Source of the DNA: Rhizobium sp. Q54
Lineage (GTDB): Bacteria; Pseudomonadota; Alphaproteobacteria; Reyranellales; Reyranellaceae
Assembly: GCA_945903635.1 (NCBI GenBank)
Contig: CAMDOT010000008.1
Span: 1 to 59,112, forward strand
Length of the DNA: 59,112 nt
Direction of reading: 5' to 3'
Shown here: in pieces, positions 46,057 to 55,723 of the stretch
Numbering within the stretch: position 1 is the stretch's first letter
Layout of the letters: each line of letters begins with the position of its first letter
The notes under the pieces: generated by a model
What the model was told of the DNA's origin: nothing
Seen by the model: the letters and a program-made list of their open reading frames with translations, nothing else
Database searches by the model: none
Made by a program: the position numbers and the translations under genes

Positions 46057-47346
46057 ATGGCTCGCAAGTTTACCAAAGGAGTAGGCCGCCGCAGGATGCT
46101 GAAAGGCGCGGCAGGCGTTGCCGGCGCGGCTCTGGGCAGCGGGGCGATCACCGGCTTCCCGATGATCTGGGCGCAGAACAACAAGAACATCGTGCTGCGC
46201 CAGTGCGGCACCGGCGTGTCGGCAATCAACGAGATCGCCGAGAAGTGCAAGGCCGACCTCGGCATCACCTTGCAGATGACGGCGCTCGATTCCGACGCCG
46301 TCGTGCAGCGCGTGGTGACGCAGCCCAATTCGTTCGATATCGGCGACATCGAATACTGGATGATCAAGAAGGTGTTCGGCGCCAACACGCTGCAGGCGAT
46401 GGACGTCAAGAAGATCAAGCTGTTCGACAAGATCGTGCCGATCTTCACCACCGGCAAGCTGAAGCCCGACAGCGTCATCGCCCAGGGCACGGCGCCGAGC
46501 ACCGTTAGCTTCGTCGAGGGCGCGGGTTCCACCAAGTTCGCCAAGATGCCGACCCAGTGGTTCACCATCGTGCCCACGATCTACAACGCCGATACGCTCG
46601 GCATCCGTCCCGACCTGGTCGGCCGCAAGATCGAGAACTGGAAGGACATTCTCGATCCCAAGTTCAAGGGCAAGACGTCGATCCTGAACATACCGTCGAT
46701 CGGCATCATGGATGCCGCGATGATCTGTGAGTCGGCTGGCATCGTGAAGTACGGCGACAAGGGCAACATGACCAAGGCGGAAATCGACAAGACCATCGAT
46801 TTCCTGATCAAGACCAAGAAGGAGGGCCAGTTCCGCGCCTTCTGGAAGACCTTCGACGAGTCGGTGAACCTCATGACCTCGGGCGAGGTCGTGATCCAGT
46901 CGATGTGGTCGCCAGCGGTGTCGGCGGTGCGCGCCAAGGGCGTGCCCTGCGTCTACCAGCCGCTGAAGGAAGGCTATCGCGCCTGGGGCGGCGGGCTCTC
47001 GCTCGCCAAGCACCTGCAGGGCGCCCAACTCGATGCCGCCTACGAGTACATCAACTGGTACCTCTCGGGCTGGGTCGGCGCCTTCCTCAATCGTCAAGGC
47101 TACTACTCGGCGGTGCTCGAGACGGCCAAGGCAAACATGAGCGCCGACGAGTGGGGCTTCTGGATGGAAGGCAAACCCGCCCAGGGCGACATCAAGAATC
47201 CGCAGGGCGTGGTGGTCGAGAAGAAGGGTGCCGTGCGTGACGGCGGCTCGTTCTACGACCGCATGGGCGCCGTCGCCTGCTGGAACGCGGTGATGGATGA
47301 GGACCGCTACATGGTTCAGAAGTGGAACCAGTTCATCGCCGCTTGA
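46057..47346 (+). CDS. ABC transporter substrate-binding protein (PotD-like), Tat-exported
   Basis: The 429-residue periplasmic receptor has a Tat signal (GRRRMLKGAAGVAGAALGSG) with cleavage near AQN at about residue 43. Then comes an extracellular solute-binding fold of the spermidine/putrescine class. Blocks include PTQWFTIVPTIYNADTLGI, NWKDILDPKFKGKTSI and NLMTSGEVVIQSMWSP. The ligand is not conclusive; operon partners suggest a cyclic ureide or its product. It starts 15 bp after the ATPase stop. A strong hairpin 24 bp after its stop probably protects the mRNA and raises binding-protein level over the permeases. Confidence 0.9.
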   Translation: MARKFTKGVGRRRMLKGAAGVAGAALGSGAITGFPMIWAQNNKNIVLRQCGTGVSAINEIAEKCKADLGITLQMTALDSDAVVQRVVTQPNSFDIGDIEYWMIKKVFGANTLQAMDVKKIKLFDKIVPIFTTGKLKPDSVIAQGTAPSTVSFVEGAGSTKFAKMPTQWFTIVPTIYNADTLGIRPDLVGRKIENWKDILDPKFKGKTSILNIPSIGIMDAAMICESAGIVKYGDKGNMTKAEIDKTIDFLIKTKKEGQFRAFWKTFDESVNLMTSGEVVIQSMWSPAVSAVRAKGVPCVYQPLKEGYRAWGGGLSLAKHLQGAQLDAAYEYINWYLSGWVGAFLNRQGYYSAVLETAKANMSADEWGFWMEGKPAQGDIKNPQGVVVEKKGAVRDGGSFYDRMGAVACWNAVMDEDRYMVQKWNQFIAA

Positions 47347-47369
47347 TCGAAACCCGCTTCCGGCTCGTT

Positions 47370-47401
47370 CCCCGGGCATGCCTTCGCAGGTGTGTCCGGG
47401 G
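47370..47401 (+). other. 13-bp stem-loop after the binding-protein gene
   Basis: CCCCGGGCATGCC pairs fully (G-U allowed) with GGTGTGTCCGGGG around a TTCGCA loop. No T-run follows. Likely an mRNA 3'-end stabiliser or a partial terminator. Confidence 0.65.
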
Positions 47402-47443
47402 TGGAGCAGGTTCGATTTCTCCAGCATGCTCGACAGGACACCC

Positions 47444-47472
47444 TTGACAGGAAAACGTCCGTTTCCTATATA
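47444..47472 (+). promoter_or_regulatory. Near-consensus sigma70 promoter inside the ABC operon
   Basis: TTGACA (47444-47449), a 17-bp spacer, and TATATA (47467-47472). The spacer is GGAAAACGTCCGTTTCC, an imperfect dyad typical of TetR-family operators between promoter boxes. It is followed by AGGAGA and ATG at 47491. Confidence 0.7.
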
Positions 47473-47490
47473 TCCTGCCGAGGAGATATC

Positions 47491-47718
47491 ATGATCTTTC
47501 CGTCTGCTTCGAGGTGTGCGCTTCCCACGCCGGCATCGTTGCCGGCGGCGGCTTTCGGAGCGGGGAAGGCGAATTTTCTCACGCCCGAGTTTTCCGGGCG
47601 CGAGATGACACCGGGTGCGATGCGAAAGATCAGGAAGAACAAGGGCTTGGACGTCATTCTGGCGGACTCCCGACCTCCGCGGGTCGTGGAGGTGGCGGGC
47701 GTCGCTTGCCGGGCATGA
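47491..47718 (+). CDS. Unknown 75-residue protein in the ABC operon gap
   Basis: The frame is open for 75 codons with AGGAGA five bases before the ATG and a strong promoter upstream. The product is basic in the middle (GREMTPGAMRKIRKNKGLD) with no recognised domain or membrane segment. It ends 4 bp before the permease start. Against it: the N-terminal third is alanine/proline-rich and its base use resembles no close neighbour. It may be a real small regulator, a leader peptide, or a remnant. The whole gap 47347-47722 is otherwise non-coding apart from the hairpin and promoter. Confidence 0.35.
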   Translation: MIFPSASRCALPTPASLPAAAFGAGKANFLTPEFSGREMTPGAMRKIRKNKGLDVILADSRPPRVVEVAGVACRA

Positions 47719-47722
47719 CGAG

Positions 47723-48577
47723 ATGAACCGCTTCAAGGTCTGGATCACCTACCTGCAGGTGGCACCACTGGCGCTGGTGTTCCTGCTGTTCCTCATCGTG
47801 CCGATCGCCACGATCGTGGTGGTGAGCTTCTTCGACTACAACACGACGCAGATCATCCCGACGTTCCTGCTGCAGAACTACGAGGAGCTGCTGCTGTCGC
47901 CGGTGACCTGGCGGACCTACCAGCAGACCATCCAGTTCGCCGTCATCACCTGGGCGCTGACGCTCGTCATCGGCTTCACCGTCGCCTATTTCGTGGCGTT
48001 CCACGTGCGGTCGCCGACGATGCAGACGGTGCTGTTCCTGATCTGCACCATCCCGTTCTGGACCTCCAACGTCATCCGCATGATCTCGTGGATCCCGTTC
48101 CTCGGGCGCAACGGGCTCGCCAACACGACGCTGATGAACATGGGGCTGATCCAGCAGCCGCTGGAGTTCCTGCTCTACTCGGACTTCGCGGTCGTGCTGG
48201 CCTACGTCCACCTCTATACGCTGTTCATGGTGGTGCCGATCTTCAACTCGATGATGCGCATCGATCGCAGCCTGCTCGAGGCGGCGCGCGACGCCGGCGC
48301 CTCGGGCTGGCAGACCCTGTGGAACGTCATCCTGCCGCTGTGCAAGCCCGGCATCGCCATCGGCTCGATCTTCATCGTCACCATCGTCATGGGCGACTTC
48401 GTCACCGTGCGCATGATGAGCGGTGGCCTCAGCGCCTCGGTCGGCCTGATGATGGCAAACGCCATGTCGCTGCTGCAGTACCCGGCGGCCGCGGCCAACG
48501 CCGTGGTGCTGCTGCTGGTCGTCCTGCTGATCGTCGCGGCCATGATGCGCATGGTCGACATCCGCAAGGAGCTGTGA
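47723..48577 (+). CDS. ABC transporter permease (PotB-like)
   Basis: The 284-residue inner-membrane permease has six hydrophobic segments, beginning WITYLQVAPLALVFLLFLIVP. It has the EAA-loop LLEAARDAGASGWQTLWNVILPLCKPGI that docks on the ATPase. The ATG at 47723 is not preceded by a good ribosome site, so translation may depend on the small ORF that ends 4 bp earlier. It is followed by the second permease with a 1-bp gap. Confidence 0.91.
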   Translation: MNRFKVWITYLQVAPLALVFLLFLIVPIATIVVVSFFDYNTTQIIPTFLLQNYEELLLSPVTWRTYQQTIQFAVITWALTLVIGFTVAYFVAFHVRSPTMQTVLFLICTIPFWTSNVIRMISWIPFLGRNGLANTTLMNMGLIQQPLEFLLYSDFAVVLAYVHLYTLFMVVPIFNSMMRIDRSLLEAARDAGASGWQTLWNVILPLCKPGIAIGSIFIVTIVMGDFVTVRMMSGGLSASVGLMMANAMSLLQYPAAAANAVVLLLVVLLIVAAMMRMVDIRKEL

Positions 48578-48578
48578 C

Positions 48579-49421
48579 GTGCAGCACGGCAAGCGCGGTC
48601 CTGCCTTCTGGTTCCTCGGCGCCTTCTTCTGCCTGTTCGTGCTGTTCCTCTATGGGCCGACGCTCACTATCCTCATCCTGTCGTTCCAGGGGCCGTCCGG
48701 CGGGCTCACCTTCCCGATGAACGGCGTGTCGGTGCACTGGTTCAAGAACCTGTTCGAGAAGCAGATGGTCGGCGACTTCGCGGGCTCGCTCCAGCGCTCG
48801 ATGATCCTGGGCGCCGCGACCATGGTGGTGACGGTCATCGCCTCGTTTTCGGCAGGCCTTGCGTTCCGCAACCGCTTCCGAGGTTCCGGCGTCATCTTCT
48901 ACCTCGCCATCGCCAGCCTGATCGTGCCCTCGATTCTGATCAGCCTGGGCATCGGCCTGCTGTTCCGGGTGCTGGGCTGGGATCCGACCTGGTACACGTC
49001 GGCGTTCGGCGCCCACCTCACCTGGACGCTGCCGTTCGGACTCCTGATCATGTTCGCGGTCTTCAACCGCTTCGACCGGCGCTACGAGGAAGCGGCGCGC
49101 GATCTCGGCGCCACCTCGTGGCAGACGATCCGGCATGTGGTCGTGCCGATCCTGCTGCCGAGCCTGATCGGCGTCGGCCTGTTCGGCTTCACGCTGTCCT
49201 ACGACGAGTTCGCCCGCAGCCTCTACACCGCGGGCACCTTCAACACCCTGCCGCTCGAGATCTACGGCATGACCACGAACGTGACGACGCCGGTGCTCTA
49301 TGCGCTGGGCACGGTGACGACGGGCGTCTCCTTTGCGGTGATCGCCATCGCACTCCTGTCGGTGACCTGGCTGCGCCGCCGCCGGGCGCGCCACGGCAGC
49401 GACGCCGGCAAGGCCACCTGA
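48579..49421 (+). CDS. ABC transporter permease (PotC-like)
   Basis: The 280-residue second permease has six hydrophobic segments and the EAA loop [29 protein letters not shown]. The start is a GTG one base after the previous stop. The C-terminal tail is arginine-rich ([10 protein letters not shown]). It completes the import complex with 45022, 46057 and 47723 genes. Confidence 0.91.
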   Translation: MQHGKRGPAFWFLGAFFCLFVLFLYGPTLTILILSFQGPSGGLTFPMNGVSVHWFKNLFEKQMVGDFAGSLQRSMILGAATMVVTVIASFSAGLAFRNRFRGSGVIFYLAIASLIVPSILISLGIGLLFRVLGWDPTWYTSAFGAHLTWTLPFGLLIMFAVFNRFDRRYEEAARDLGATSWQTIRHVVVPILLPSLIGVGLFGFTLSYDEFARSLYTAGTFNTLPLEIYGMTTNVTTPVLYALGTVTTGVSFAVIAIALLSVTWLRRRRARHGSDAGKAT

Positions 49422-49422
49422 C

Positions 49423-50502
49423 GTGGCCCGCCGGACGCGATTGCTGCGCCTGCCGACGGCGGGGCCAGGCGACACGGCCGCCCTCGCGGCGGCCATCGAT
49501 GGGGGTGAGGTCGACCCGGCCGCCATCGTGGCGATCATCGGCAAGACGGAGGGCAATGGCTGCGTCAACGATTTCACGCGTGGCTATGCCACCCTGGCGC
49601 TGAAGCTGCTGCTGGCCGAGAGGCTGGGCTCTGCCGTGAGGGAGATCGAGAAGCGGGTGGCGATCGTGATGTCCGGCGGTACCGAGGGCGGGCTGTCACC
49701 GCATCTGCTGGTCTTCAGCTGCGACACTGTTCCGGTGGCGGCGTCCGGTCCGCGGCTCGCCCTCGGCGTCGGCCTCACGCGCGCCTTCGCGCCCGAGGAA
49801 ATCGGCCGCTCGGCTCAGATCGAGGAGACCGCGGTCGCGGTCACGCGGGCAATGAAGGATGCCGGCTTCGCCTCACCAGCCGACGTCCACTTCGTGCAGA
49901 TCAAATGTCCGCTACTCACCAAGGAGCGCATCGAGGAGGCCGGCCGGCGCGGCGCATCGGTGGCCACCGACGATACCTATCATTCGATGGCGTTGTCGCG
50001 CGGCGCTTCGGCGCTGGGCGTCGCCCTGGCGCTCGGTGAGGTGAAGGCGGCACCCGAGCAGGCGATCTGCCGCGACTGGTCGCTCTATTCCAAAGTTGCC
50101 AGCACCTCGGCCGGAGTCGAACTGCTGCGCAACGAGGTCGTGGTGCTGGGCAACGCGCCGGGATGGGCAGGCGATCTGGTGATCGATCACGATGTCATGA
50201 CCGATGCCATCGACGCCGCCGCGGCGCATCGCATCCTGAAGCGGCTCGGCGGGTTCGGCGTGAACGGGGAGGGCGTGGTGGCTGTCCTTGCCAAGGCGGA
50301 GGCCGCACTTTCAGGGGCCATTCGCGGCCGGCGGCACACCATGCTGGATGACAGCGACATCCATTCAACGCGCCATGCCCGCGCCCTCGTGGGCGGCGTG
50401 CTGGCAGGCGTGATCGGCGACACGATGCTTTATGTTTCCGGCGGCGCCGAACACCAGGGGCCGGCGGGCGGCGGGCCGATTGCTATTATTGGGCGGACCT
50501 GA
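49423..50502 (+). CDS. Ring-opening amidohydrolase (cyanuric acid hydrolase/barbiturase family)
   Basis: The 359-residue enzyme belongs to the AtzD/TrzD/barbiturase family, which opens cyanuric or barbituric acid with three serine-lysine dyads. The expected lysines are visible as Lys41 (IIGKTEGNG), Lys161 (QIKCPLL) and Lys291 (VLAKAEA), and the serines as Ser84 (VMSGGTEGG), Ser227 or Ser229 ([10 protein letters not shown]) and Ser339 ([16 protein letters not shown]). The start is a GTG one base after the permease stop. Linkage to an importer and to HyuA/HyuB genes supports a role in breaking down an imported cyclic ureide. Which ring is used cannot be decided from the sequence. Confidence 0.9.
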   Translation: MARRTRLLRLPTAGPGDTAALAAAIDGGEVDPAAIVAIIGKTEGNGCVNDFTRGYATLALKLLLAERLGSAVREIEKRVAIVMSGGTEGGLSPHLLVFSCDTVPVAASGPRLALGVGLTRAFAPEEIGRSAQIEETAVAVTRAMKDAGFASPADVHFVQIKCPLLTKERIEEAGRRGASVATDDTYHSMALSRGASALGVALALGEVKAAPEQAICRDWSLYSKVASTSAGVELLRNEVVVLGNAPGWAGDLVIDHDVMTDAIDAAAAHRILKRLGGFGVNGEGVVAVLAKAEAALSGAIRGRRHTMLDDSDIHSTRHARALVGGVLAGVIGDTMLYVSGGAEHQGPAGGGPIAIIGRT

Positions 50503-50524
50503 CCGGCTGGGCTAAGCTCGACCG

Positions 50525-51715
50525 ATGGAAGTATCTGATCCCTATACAAGTCTCGGCGTTCGCCGCCGCATCAACGCCGCCGGCGCGCTGACGCGGCTGG
50601 GCGGTGCCGTGATGGCGCCGGAGGTGATGGCGGCAATGGCCGCGGCTTCGCGCGCCTCGGTCGACATAGGCGAATTGCAGGATGCCGCGAGCGCCCGCAT
50701 CGCCGAGGCCACAGGCGCGGAGGCGGGTCTCGTGACCACGGGCGCCGCGGCGGCACTCACCCTGGCCGCGGCCGCCTCGATCGCGCGCTGGGACGTGGCC
50801 AGGATGGCGGCCCTGCCGCACGCCGACGGGTTCCCGCACGATATCCTGATCCCGCGCACGCACCGGACCGGCTACGCCCATGCGCTCGCGGCGTCCGGCG
50901 CGCGGCTGGTCGACATCGGCCACAACGACCGCGGCACGGGGGCCGGGGTGCGTGGCCTCGAAGCTTGGGAAATAGAGACGGCGCTCACGCCATCGGTCGT
51001 GGCCGTGGCCTTTTCGGTGAACGCCGTCAGCATCGTCGACCTGCCGACCGCCATCGCGGTGTGCCGTGCCAACGGTGTGCCGCTGATCGTCGATGCCGCG
51101 GCGCAGTTGCCGCCCAAGGAGAATCTGCGCCGCTTCATCTCGATGGGAGTCGATCTCGTGGCTTTCTCGGGCGGCAAGGCGCTCGGCGGACCGCAGGCCT
51201 CGGGCATCCTGGCCGGCCGGCGCGATCTCGTGGCCTCGGCGCTCCTGCAGCAGCTCGACATGGACGTGGCCCCCGAGACCTGGACGCCGCCGAAGATGGT
51301 CGACCGCACCAATCTGCGCGGCGTGCCGCATCACGGCATCGGCCGCGGTTTTAAAGCGGGCAAGGAGGAGATCGTGGGGTTGCTGACCGCGCTCGGTCGC
51401 TTCGTGAAGGCCGACGATGCGGCCGACAACGCGGCCCTCGAAGCGCGTCTAAGGGCGATTGCTGCGGCATTGGCCGGGTTCGACGCGAGGCTGGTGCCGG
51501 CGCAGCAGACCGGGCGTGTGCCCGTGCTGGAGATCGCCGTGCCCGATGCGCTTGAATTGAGCGCACGCCTGCAGCGCAGCGACCCGCCGGTGCATCTGTC
51601 CGAGCGTCATGCCGCGCGCGGCGTGCTCACGCTCGACCCGCAGGTGTTGCTGCCCGAGCACGACGCAGCGCTGGCGGCGGCGTTGCGGGCAGCCCTTCAG
51701 TCGACCGCGGCCTGA
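50525..51715 (+). CDS. PLP-dependent enzyme, SelA-like/aminotransferase fold
   Basis: The 396-residue fold-type I enzyme binds pyridoxal phosphate. Lys218 in DLVAFSGGKALGGPQASG should form the Schiff base, and Asp190 in VPLIVDAAAQLP should contact the pyridine nitrogen. Relatives include selenocysteine synthase SelA and D-glucosaminate-6-phosphate ammonia-lyase; the length and lack of tRNA-binding N-terminus favour an ammonia-lyase-type enzyme on a small substrate. It follows the amidohydrolase by 22 bp. Its last 19 bp overlap the 3' end of the convergent ABC ATPase gene. Confidence 0.85.
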   Translation: MEVSDPYTSLGVRRRINAAGALTRLGGAVMAPEVMAAMAAASRASVDIGELQDAASARIAEATGAEAGLVTTGAAAALTLAAAASIARWDVARMAALPHADGFPHDILIPRTHRTGYAHALAASGARLVDIGHNDRGTGAGVRGLEAWEIETALTPSVVAVAFSVNAVSIVDLPTAIAVCRANGVPLIVDAAAQLPPKENLRRFISMGVDLVAFSGGKALGGPQASGILAGRRDLVASALLQQLDMDVAPETWTPPKMVDRTNLRGVPHHGIGRGFKAGKEEIVGLLTALGRFVKADDAADNAALEARLRAIAAALAGFDARLVPAQQTGRVPVLEIAVPDALELSARLQRSDPPVHLSERHAARGVLTLDPQVLLPEHDAALAAALRAALQSTAA

Positions 51716-52800
51716 CCTTCGTCGCGATAGGCCCAACACTGGTCGGGGGGCAGGGTGAGGGCGATCTCGCGGTCGGTCTCGTGCCGGGCCGCCGTGCCGA
51801 GTTCCAAGGCTTCCAGGCGCTGGCCGCCGAATTCGACATCGTAGACCGTCTGCATGCCCTGATAACGGCGCTCGATGACCCGGCCGGAGAAGACGTTGGT
51901 GGGGCCGCTCTCGCCCAGGCGCACGTTCTCGGCACGCAGCGCCACGCGGGCCTTGTCGCCGGCGCTGAGTTGATGCGGCGTCCAGGCCTCGATGCGGCCC
52001 GCCGCGCCGAGGTCGATGGTCGCCTTGTCGCCGCTCCGCCCCAGGACCTTGCCCAGCAGCACATTCGACGCGCCGGTGAAGTTGGCGACGAAGGGGTCGG
52101 CCGGCCGGTTGTAGATTTCGTCCGGCGGCGCCATCTGCAGCAGCTTGCCCTCGCGCATCACGCCGATGCGGTCGCCCAGCACCACGGCCTCCGACTGGTC
52201 GTGGGTGACGTAGAGGCCGGTCATGCCGGTCTGCTTCAGGATGCGGCGCAACTCGTCGCGCAGGCGGATGCGCAGCTTGGCATCGAGGTTCGAGAGCGGC
52301 TCGTCGAGCAGCAGCAGTTGCGGCCGGTAGACGAGGCTGCGGGCCAACGCCACGCGCTGCATCTGGCCGCCCGACAGCGACGTCACCGAACGCTGGGCAT
52401 AGTCGCCCAAACCGACCAGTTCGAGGGTGTCGCGCACCTTGGCCGCAATGTCGCCGCCGCTGCCGCGGCGATACTTCAGCGGGTAGGCGACGTTCTGGTA
52501 GACCGTCATGTGCGGCCACACGGCATAGGATTGGAAGACCATGCCGATGTCGCGCTCGCGTGGGCTCACCAGAACGCCACGCTCCGGCTCCGAGACGATG
52601 CGGCCGCCGATCGAGATGCGGCCGCCCGTCGGATGTTCCAGACCGGCGACGCAGCGCAACGTCGTGGTCTTGCCGCAGCCCGAAGGCCCCAGCAGAACCA
52701 CGATCTCGCCCGGCGGCACGTCGAAGCTCACGCCGTCGACGGCAGGCTTGCCCATCGCGAAGCGCTTGACCAGGTCCTCGATGAGAAGTGCGGAGCTCAC
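51697..52800 (-). CDS. ABC transporter ATP-binding protein (FbpC/PotA-like)
   Basis: The 367-residue ATPase has Walker A GPSGCGKTTT, Q-loop FQSYAVWPHM, signature LSGGQMQR, Walker [17 protein letters not shown] and H-loop VTHDQSEA, then a C-terminal TOBE domain from about residue 240. The GTG start overlaps the binding-protein stop by 4 bp. It is the last gene of a three-gene importer and overlaps the end of the opposite-strand PLP gene. Confidence 0.92.
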   Translation of the reverse strand: MSSALLIEDLVKRFAMGKPAVDGVSFDVPPGEIVVLLGPSGCGKTTTLRCVAGLEHPTGGRISIGGRIVSEPERGVLVSPRERDIGMVFQSYAVWPHMTVYQNVAYPLKYRRGSGGDIAAKVRDTLELVGLGDYAQRSVTSLSGGQMQRVALARSLVYRPQLLLLDEPLSNLDAKLRIRLRDELRRILKQTGMTGLYVTHDQSEAVVLGDRIGVMREGKLLQMAPPDEIYNRPADPFVANFTGASNVLLGKVLGRSGDKATIDLGAAGRIEAWTPHQLSAGDKARVALRAENVRLGESGPTNVFSGRVIERRYQGMQTVYDVEFGGQRLEALELGTAARHETDREIALTLPPDQCWAYRDEGQAAVD

Positions 52801-53831
52801 TGGCGATAGCCGTAGGTCTTGTTCCACTCTTCGATCCAGGGCGTGCGCAGTTTCTCGAACTGCTCGAAGTTGGGCACCCAGACCTTGACCACCTTGGGAT
52901 CCCAGCCCTTGGGGAAGGCCGGCGGCTCCTTGAGCGAGGTGATGTTGCCCAGCTTTGTGATCTGGAAGGCCTGGCCTTCCTTGGACAGGCGCCAGTTCAT
53001 GAACAGCTTGGCGGCATTGGGGCTCTTTGCCGTTTTGGTGATGCCGTCGGCGTAGGGGATGATCGGCACGCCCTCGGGCGCGAAGATCGCCTCGGCGGGC
53101 GCCCCTTCGACGATCTTGGTGTAGATGATGTTGTAGAGTAGCGGCGCGATCGTGACCTCGCCGCGCACCAGAGCGTCGGAGAGCGGTGCGCCCGACGGAT
53201 ACATGGCAATACCGAGCTCGGCCTGCTTCTTCCAGTAGTCCTCGCCCAGTACCTGACGCTCGAACATCGAGCGCGTCCAGGTGGTGCCGCCCGACGGGGC
53301 GACGACCTGGCCGATCATCTTGTTCTTGTACTCGGGCTTGGTGAGATCCATCCAGGTCTTGGGCGCGTTCTTCACCAGCGCGGTGTTGTAGGCGATCGCC
53401 CAGCCCAGCGTGACGCCCGGCCACAGCTTTGGCGAGACCAGCGCATCGGGCCGGTAGTCGGCGGCGTTCGGCGGCGCGTAATCCTGGAAGAGGTCGGCGA
53501 GTTCCAGCATCAGGCCGCGGTCGGAGTGGTTGACCACGTCGGCGCCGAGCTTGCCGGCCGCCGCTTCGGTCTTGATGCGGGTGATGAGCTGGCCGCCTGG
53601 CGCGCGGACCATCGACACCTTGATCTTGGGGAAACGCTTGTTGAACTCCTTGATGACCTCCTGCTCCGTCTCGGCGAAGTTGGCGGTGTAGTAGGTGAGC
53701 GCGCCTTCCTTCTCGGCCGCTGCGATCAGCTCCTTGGAGCCGAACTCGTTCTGGGCCATTGCCGGCAGTGCGGCCAGGCCAAGGGCCAGGCCGATCGCGG
53801 TGGCGGTCATTGTCCTGCGCTGCATGGGCAT
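52797..53831 (-). CDS. ABC transporter substrate-binding protein (Fe3+/opine-type)
   Basis: The 344-residue periplasmic receptor has a Sec signal peptide (TATAIGLALGLAALPAMAQ) with cleavage after AMA or MAQ. Blocks are LTYYTANFAETEQEVIKEFN, GAPLSDALVRGEVTIAPLL and AAKLFMNWRLSKEGQAFQ, typical of FbpA/AfuA-type receptors. Family members bind iron as well as phosphonates and other small organic solutes; conserved iron-binding tyrosines cannot be confirmed here. It lies 31 bp after the permease gene. Confidence 0.9.
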   Translation of the reverse strand: MPMQRRTMTATAIGLALGLAALPAMAQNEFGSKELIAAAEKEGALTYYTANFAETEQEVIKEFNKRFPKIKVSMVRAPGGQLITRIKTEAAAGKLGADVVNHSDRGLMLELADLFQDYAPPNAADYRPDALVSPKLWPGVTLGWAIAYNTALVKNAPKTWMDLTKPEYKNKMIGQVVAPSGGTTWTRSMFERQVLGEDYWKKQAELGIAMYPSGAPLSDALVRGEVTIAPLLYNIIYTKIVEGAPAEAIFAPEGVPIIPYADGITKTAKSPNAAKLFMNWRLSKEGQAFQITKLGNITSLKEPPAFPKGWDPKVVKVWVPNFEQFEKLRTPWIEEWNKTYGYRQ

Positions 53832-53862
53832 ATCCTCCTATTTGTCGTCTTGTCGTTGTTGC

Positions 53863-55626
53863 TCAGCCGACACGGGCGCTGCCTTGCGCCGCATCGCGTG
53901 AAAGCCAGGTCGTGAAGCCCAGCAGCACCGCGAGAATCAGGGTCTGGACCAGGCTGAAGGCGGCGGTCTTGCCGACGTTGCCGCCTTCGTAATAGTCGAG
54001 CAGGAGCACGGCCATCACGGTCGTGTCGCTGGTGTAGAGGAAGAGCGACGAGCCGAGTTCGCGCACGGCCAGCACGAACAGAAGCGTCATCGACGCCACG
54101 ACGCCGGGACGGGCGAGCGGCAGGACAATGGTGCGGATGGTCCCGAGCAGGCCGCGGCCGCAGATCCAGGCAGCTTCCTCGAGTTCTTTGTGGATCTGCA
54201 TGAATGACGTCGACAGCGCCTTCACCGTGTCGGGCATGAAGCGGGCGACGAAGGCCAGCGCCAGGATCCACAGCGTGCCGTAGAGCCCGCCGGGCAGGCC
54301 GATCCAGGCCCACAGGTAGGCGACGCCCACGACCAGACCAGGAATGGCGATCGGCAGGGTGGCCAGCATGTCGATCGACTTGCGGCCGGCGACGTTGGTT
54401 CGGTTGACGGTGTAGCCAATGGCGAAGGCGAGCGCGCCGCCCACCACGGCGGTGAGCGCGCCAACCTTCAGGGTGTTCCAGATCGACAGCATGGTGAGCG
54501 GATTGTCGAACACGCTGTTGAAGTGAACCCAGCTGTATTGCTTCATGTCGAACAGCGCATCGAAGTCCTTGATGAACAGGAACTTGCGGAACGCCGCGAT
54601 GATGAGCGCCAGGGTCGGCAGCACGACGACCACGAAGAGATAGGTCAATGCCAACCCGAACGTGAACCAGCGCCACTTGCCGAGATTGAGGCTGCGCGGC
54701 CGGAATGCCTTGCCGGCGACGGTGGCGAAGCTGCGGCCGGACAGGAGCCGTTGCTGCGCCCAGACCAGGATGGCCGTGACGGCCATCAGCAGGATCGCGA
54801 CGGCAGCGGCGGTGTTGTAGAGGGGCGGACTCCAGGCGGTGAGCTTGAAGATGTAGGTGGTGAGCACGTTGATGTTGGCCGGCGCGCCAAGGGCTGCGGG
54901 CACGCCATAGATGCCCAGCATGACCACGAAGCTGAGCAGCGATCCCGCCAGGATGGCTGGTGCGATGAGTGGGAAGGTGATGGTGAAGATGGTCGTGAAG
55001 GCGCTGGCGCCCGCGACTTCCGACGCCTCCTCGAGGCTCGGGTCCATGTTCTTCAGCGCCGAGGCGGTGAACATGTAGACGTAGGGCGCGTAGTAGATGC
55101 CGAAGACGATGATCAGGCCCGACATCGAATAGAAGTCGAAGCGGAAATCGATGTTCATCCACTTCAGCGCGGTGTTGAGCAGGCCGGTCTTGGGCGAGCC
55201 CAGGATGCCCCAGGCGACACCGGCGACCAGCGGCGGCACGAACAGCGGGATCATGCTGGCGCCGGCGATGAAGCCCTTGAACGGCGTGTTGGTGCGCACG
55301 ACGATCCACGAGAAGGCGAGGCCGATCACCACCGCCAGGATGGTACCGCCGCCGCAGGCCGCGAGCGCGTTGAAGAAAGCGAGGTGGACATTCGGGTTGG
55401 CGAGCACTTCCAGGAAATGCTTGGCCGATGGCTTGAACGCTCCGAACCCGTCGACGATGGGATTGGAGTCGCTCAGCGCGCCGAACACCAGCATCAGCAG
55501 CGGGTAGATCACCAGGAATGTCAGCAGGAGAAGGAGCGCGGCCACCCATAGCGGCGCTGCAAGGCGGCGCGGGGGGCGCTGCACCTCGTTTACTGCAGCC
55601 AATGCTTCAACGCTCGTCGCCGTCAA
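53863..55626 (-). CDS. ABC transporter permease, two fused domains (FbpB-like)
   Basis: The 587-residue inner-membrane protein joins two permease halves, each with about six hydrophobic segments and an EAA-type loop: LEEASEVAGASAFTTIFTITFPL in the first and ELEEAAWICGRGLLGTIRTIVLPL in the second. Each half is a copy, so the protein forms a pseudo-dimer. The start is a TTG with GGGAGGA nine bases upstream; later codons in frame would cut the first segment. It is divergent from the deacetylase gene with a 97-bp gap. Confidence 0.91.
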   Translation of the reverse strand: MTATSVEALAAVNEVQRPPRRLAAPLWVAALLLLLTFLVIYPLLMLVFGALSDSNPIVDGFGAFKPSAKHFLEVLANPNVHLAFFNALAACGGGTILAVVIGLAFSWIVVRTNTPFKGFIAGASMIPLFVPPLVAGVAWGILGSPKTGLLNTALKWMNIDFRFDFYSMSGLIIVFGIYYAPYVYMFTASALKNMDPSLEEASEVAGASAFTTIFTITFPLIAPAILAGSLLSFVVMLGIYGVPAALGAPANINVLTTYIFKLTAWSPPLYNTAAAVAILLMAVTAILVWAQQRLLSGRSFATVAGKAFRPRSLNLGKWRWFTFGLALTYLFVVVVLPTLALIIAAFRKFLFIKDFDALFDMKQYSWVHFNSVFDNPLTMLSIWNTLKVGALTAVVGGALAFAIGYTVNRTNVAGRKSIDMLATLPIAIPGLVVGVAYLWAWIGLPGGLYGTLWILALAFVARFMPDTVKALSTSFMQIHKELEEAAWICGRGLLGTIRTIVLPLARPGVVASMTLLFVLAVRELGSSLFLYTSDTTVMAVLLLDYYEGGNVGKTAAFSLVQTLILAVLLGFTTWLSRDAAQGSARVG

Positions 55627-55723
55627 CGCTCAAAATCCTCCCATGCGTCCGCGGCAGTGCCGACGGCTTCTTCATTCGGTGTGTAACCGTAGCCCATCGG
55701 GAAATCCGACGCTACGCTTGGTT

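Noticed and set aside
47395..47435. tRNA-like GGTTCGATT sequence
   Set aside because: The flanking bases do not form a T-stem and no acceptor or anticodon arms can be drawn.
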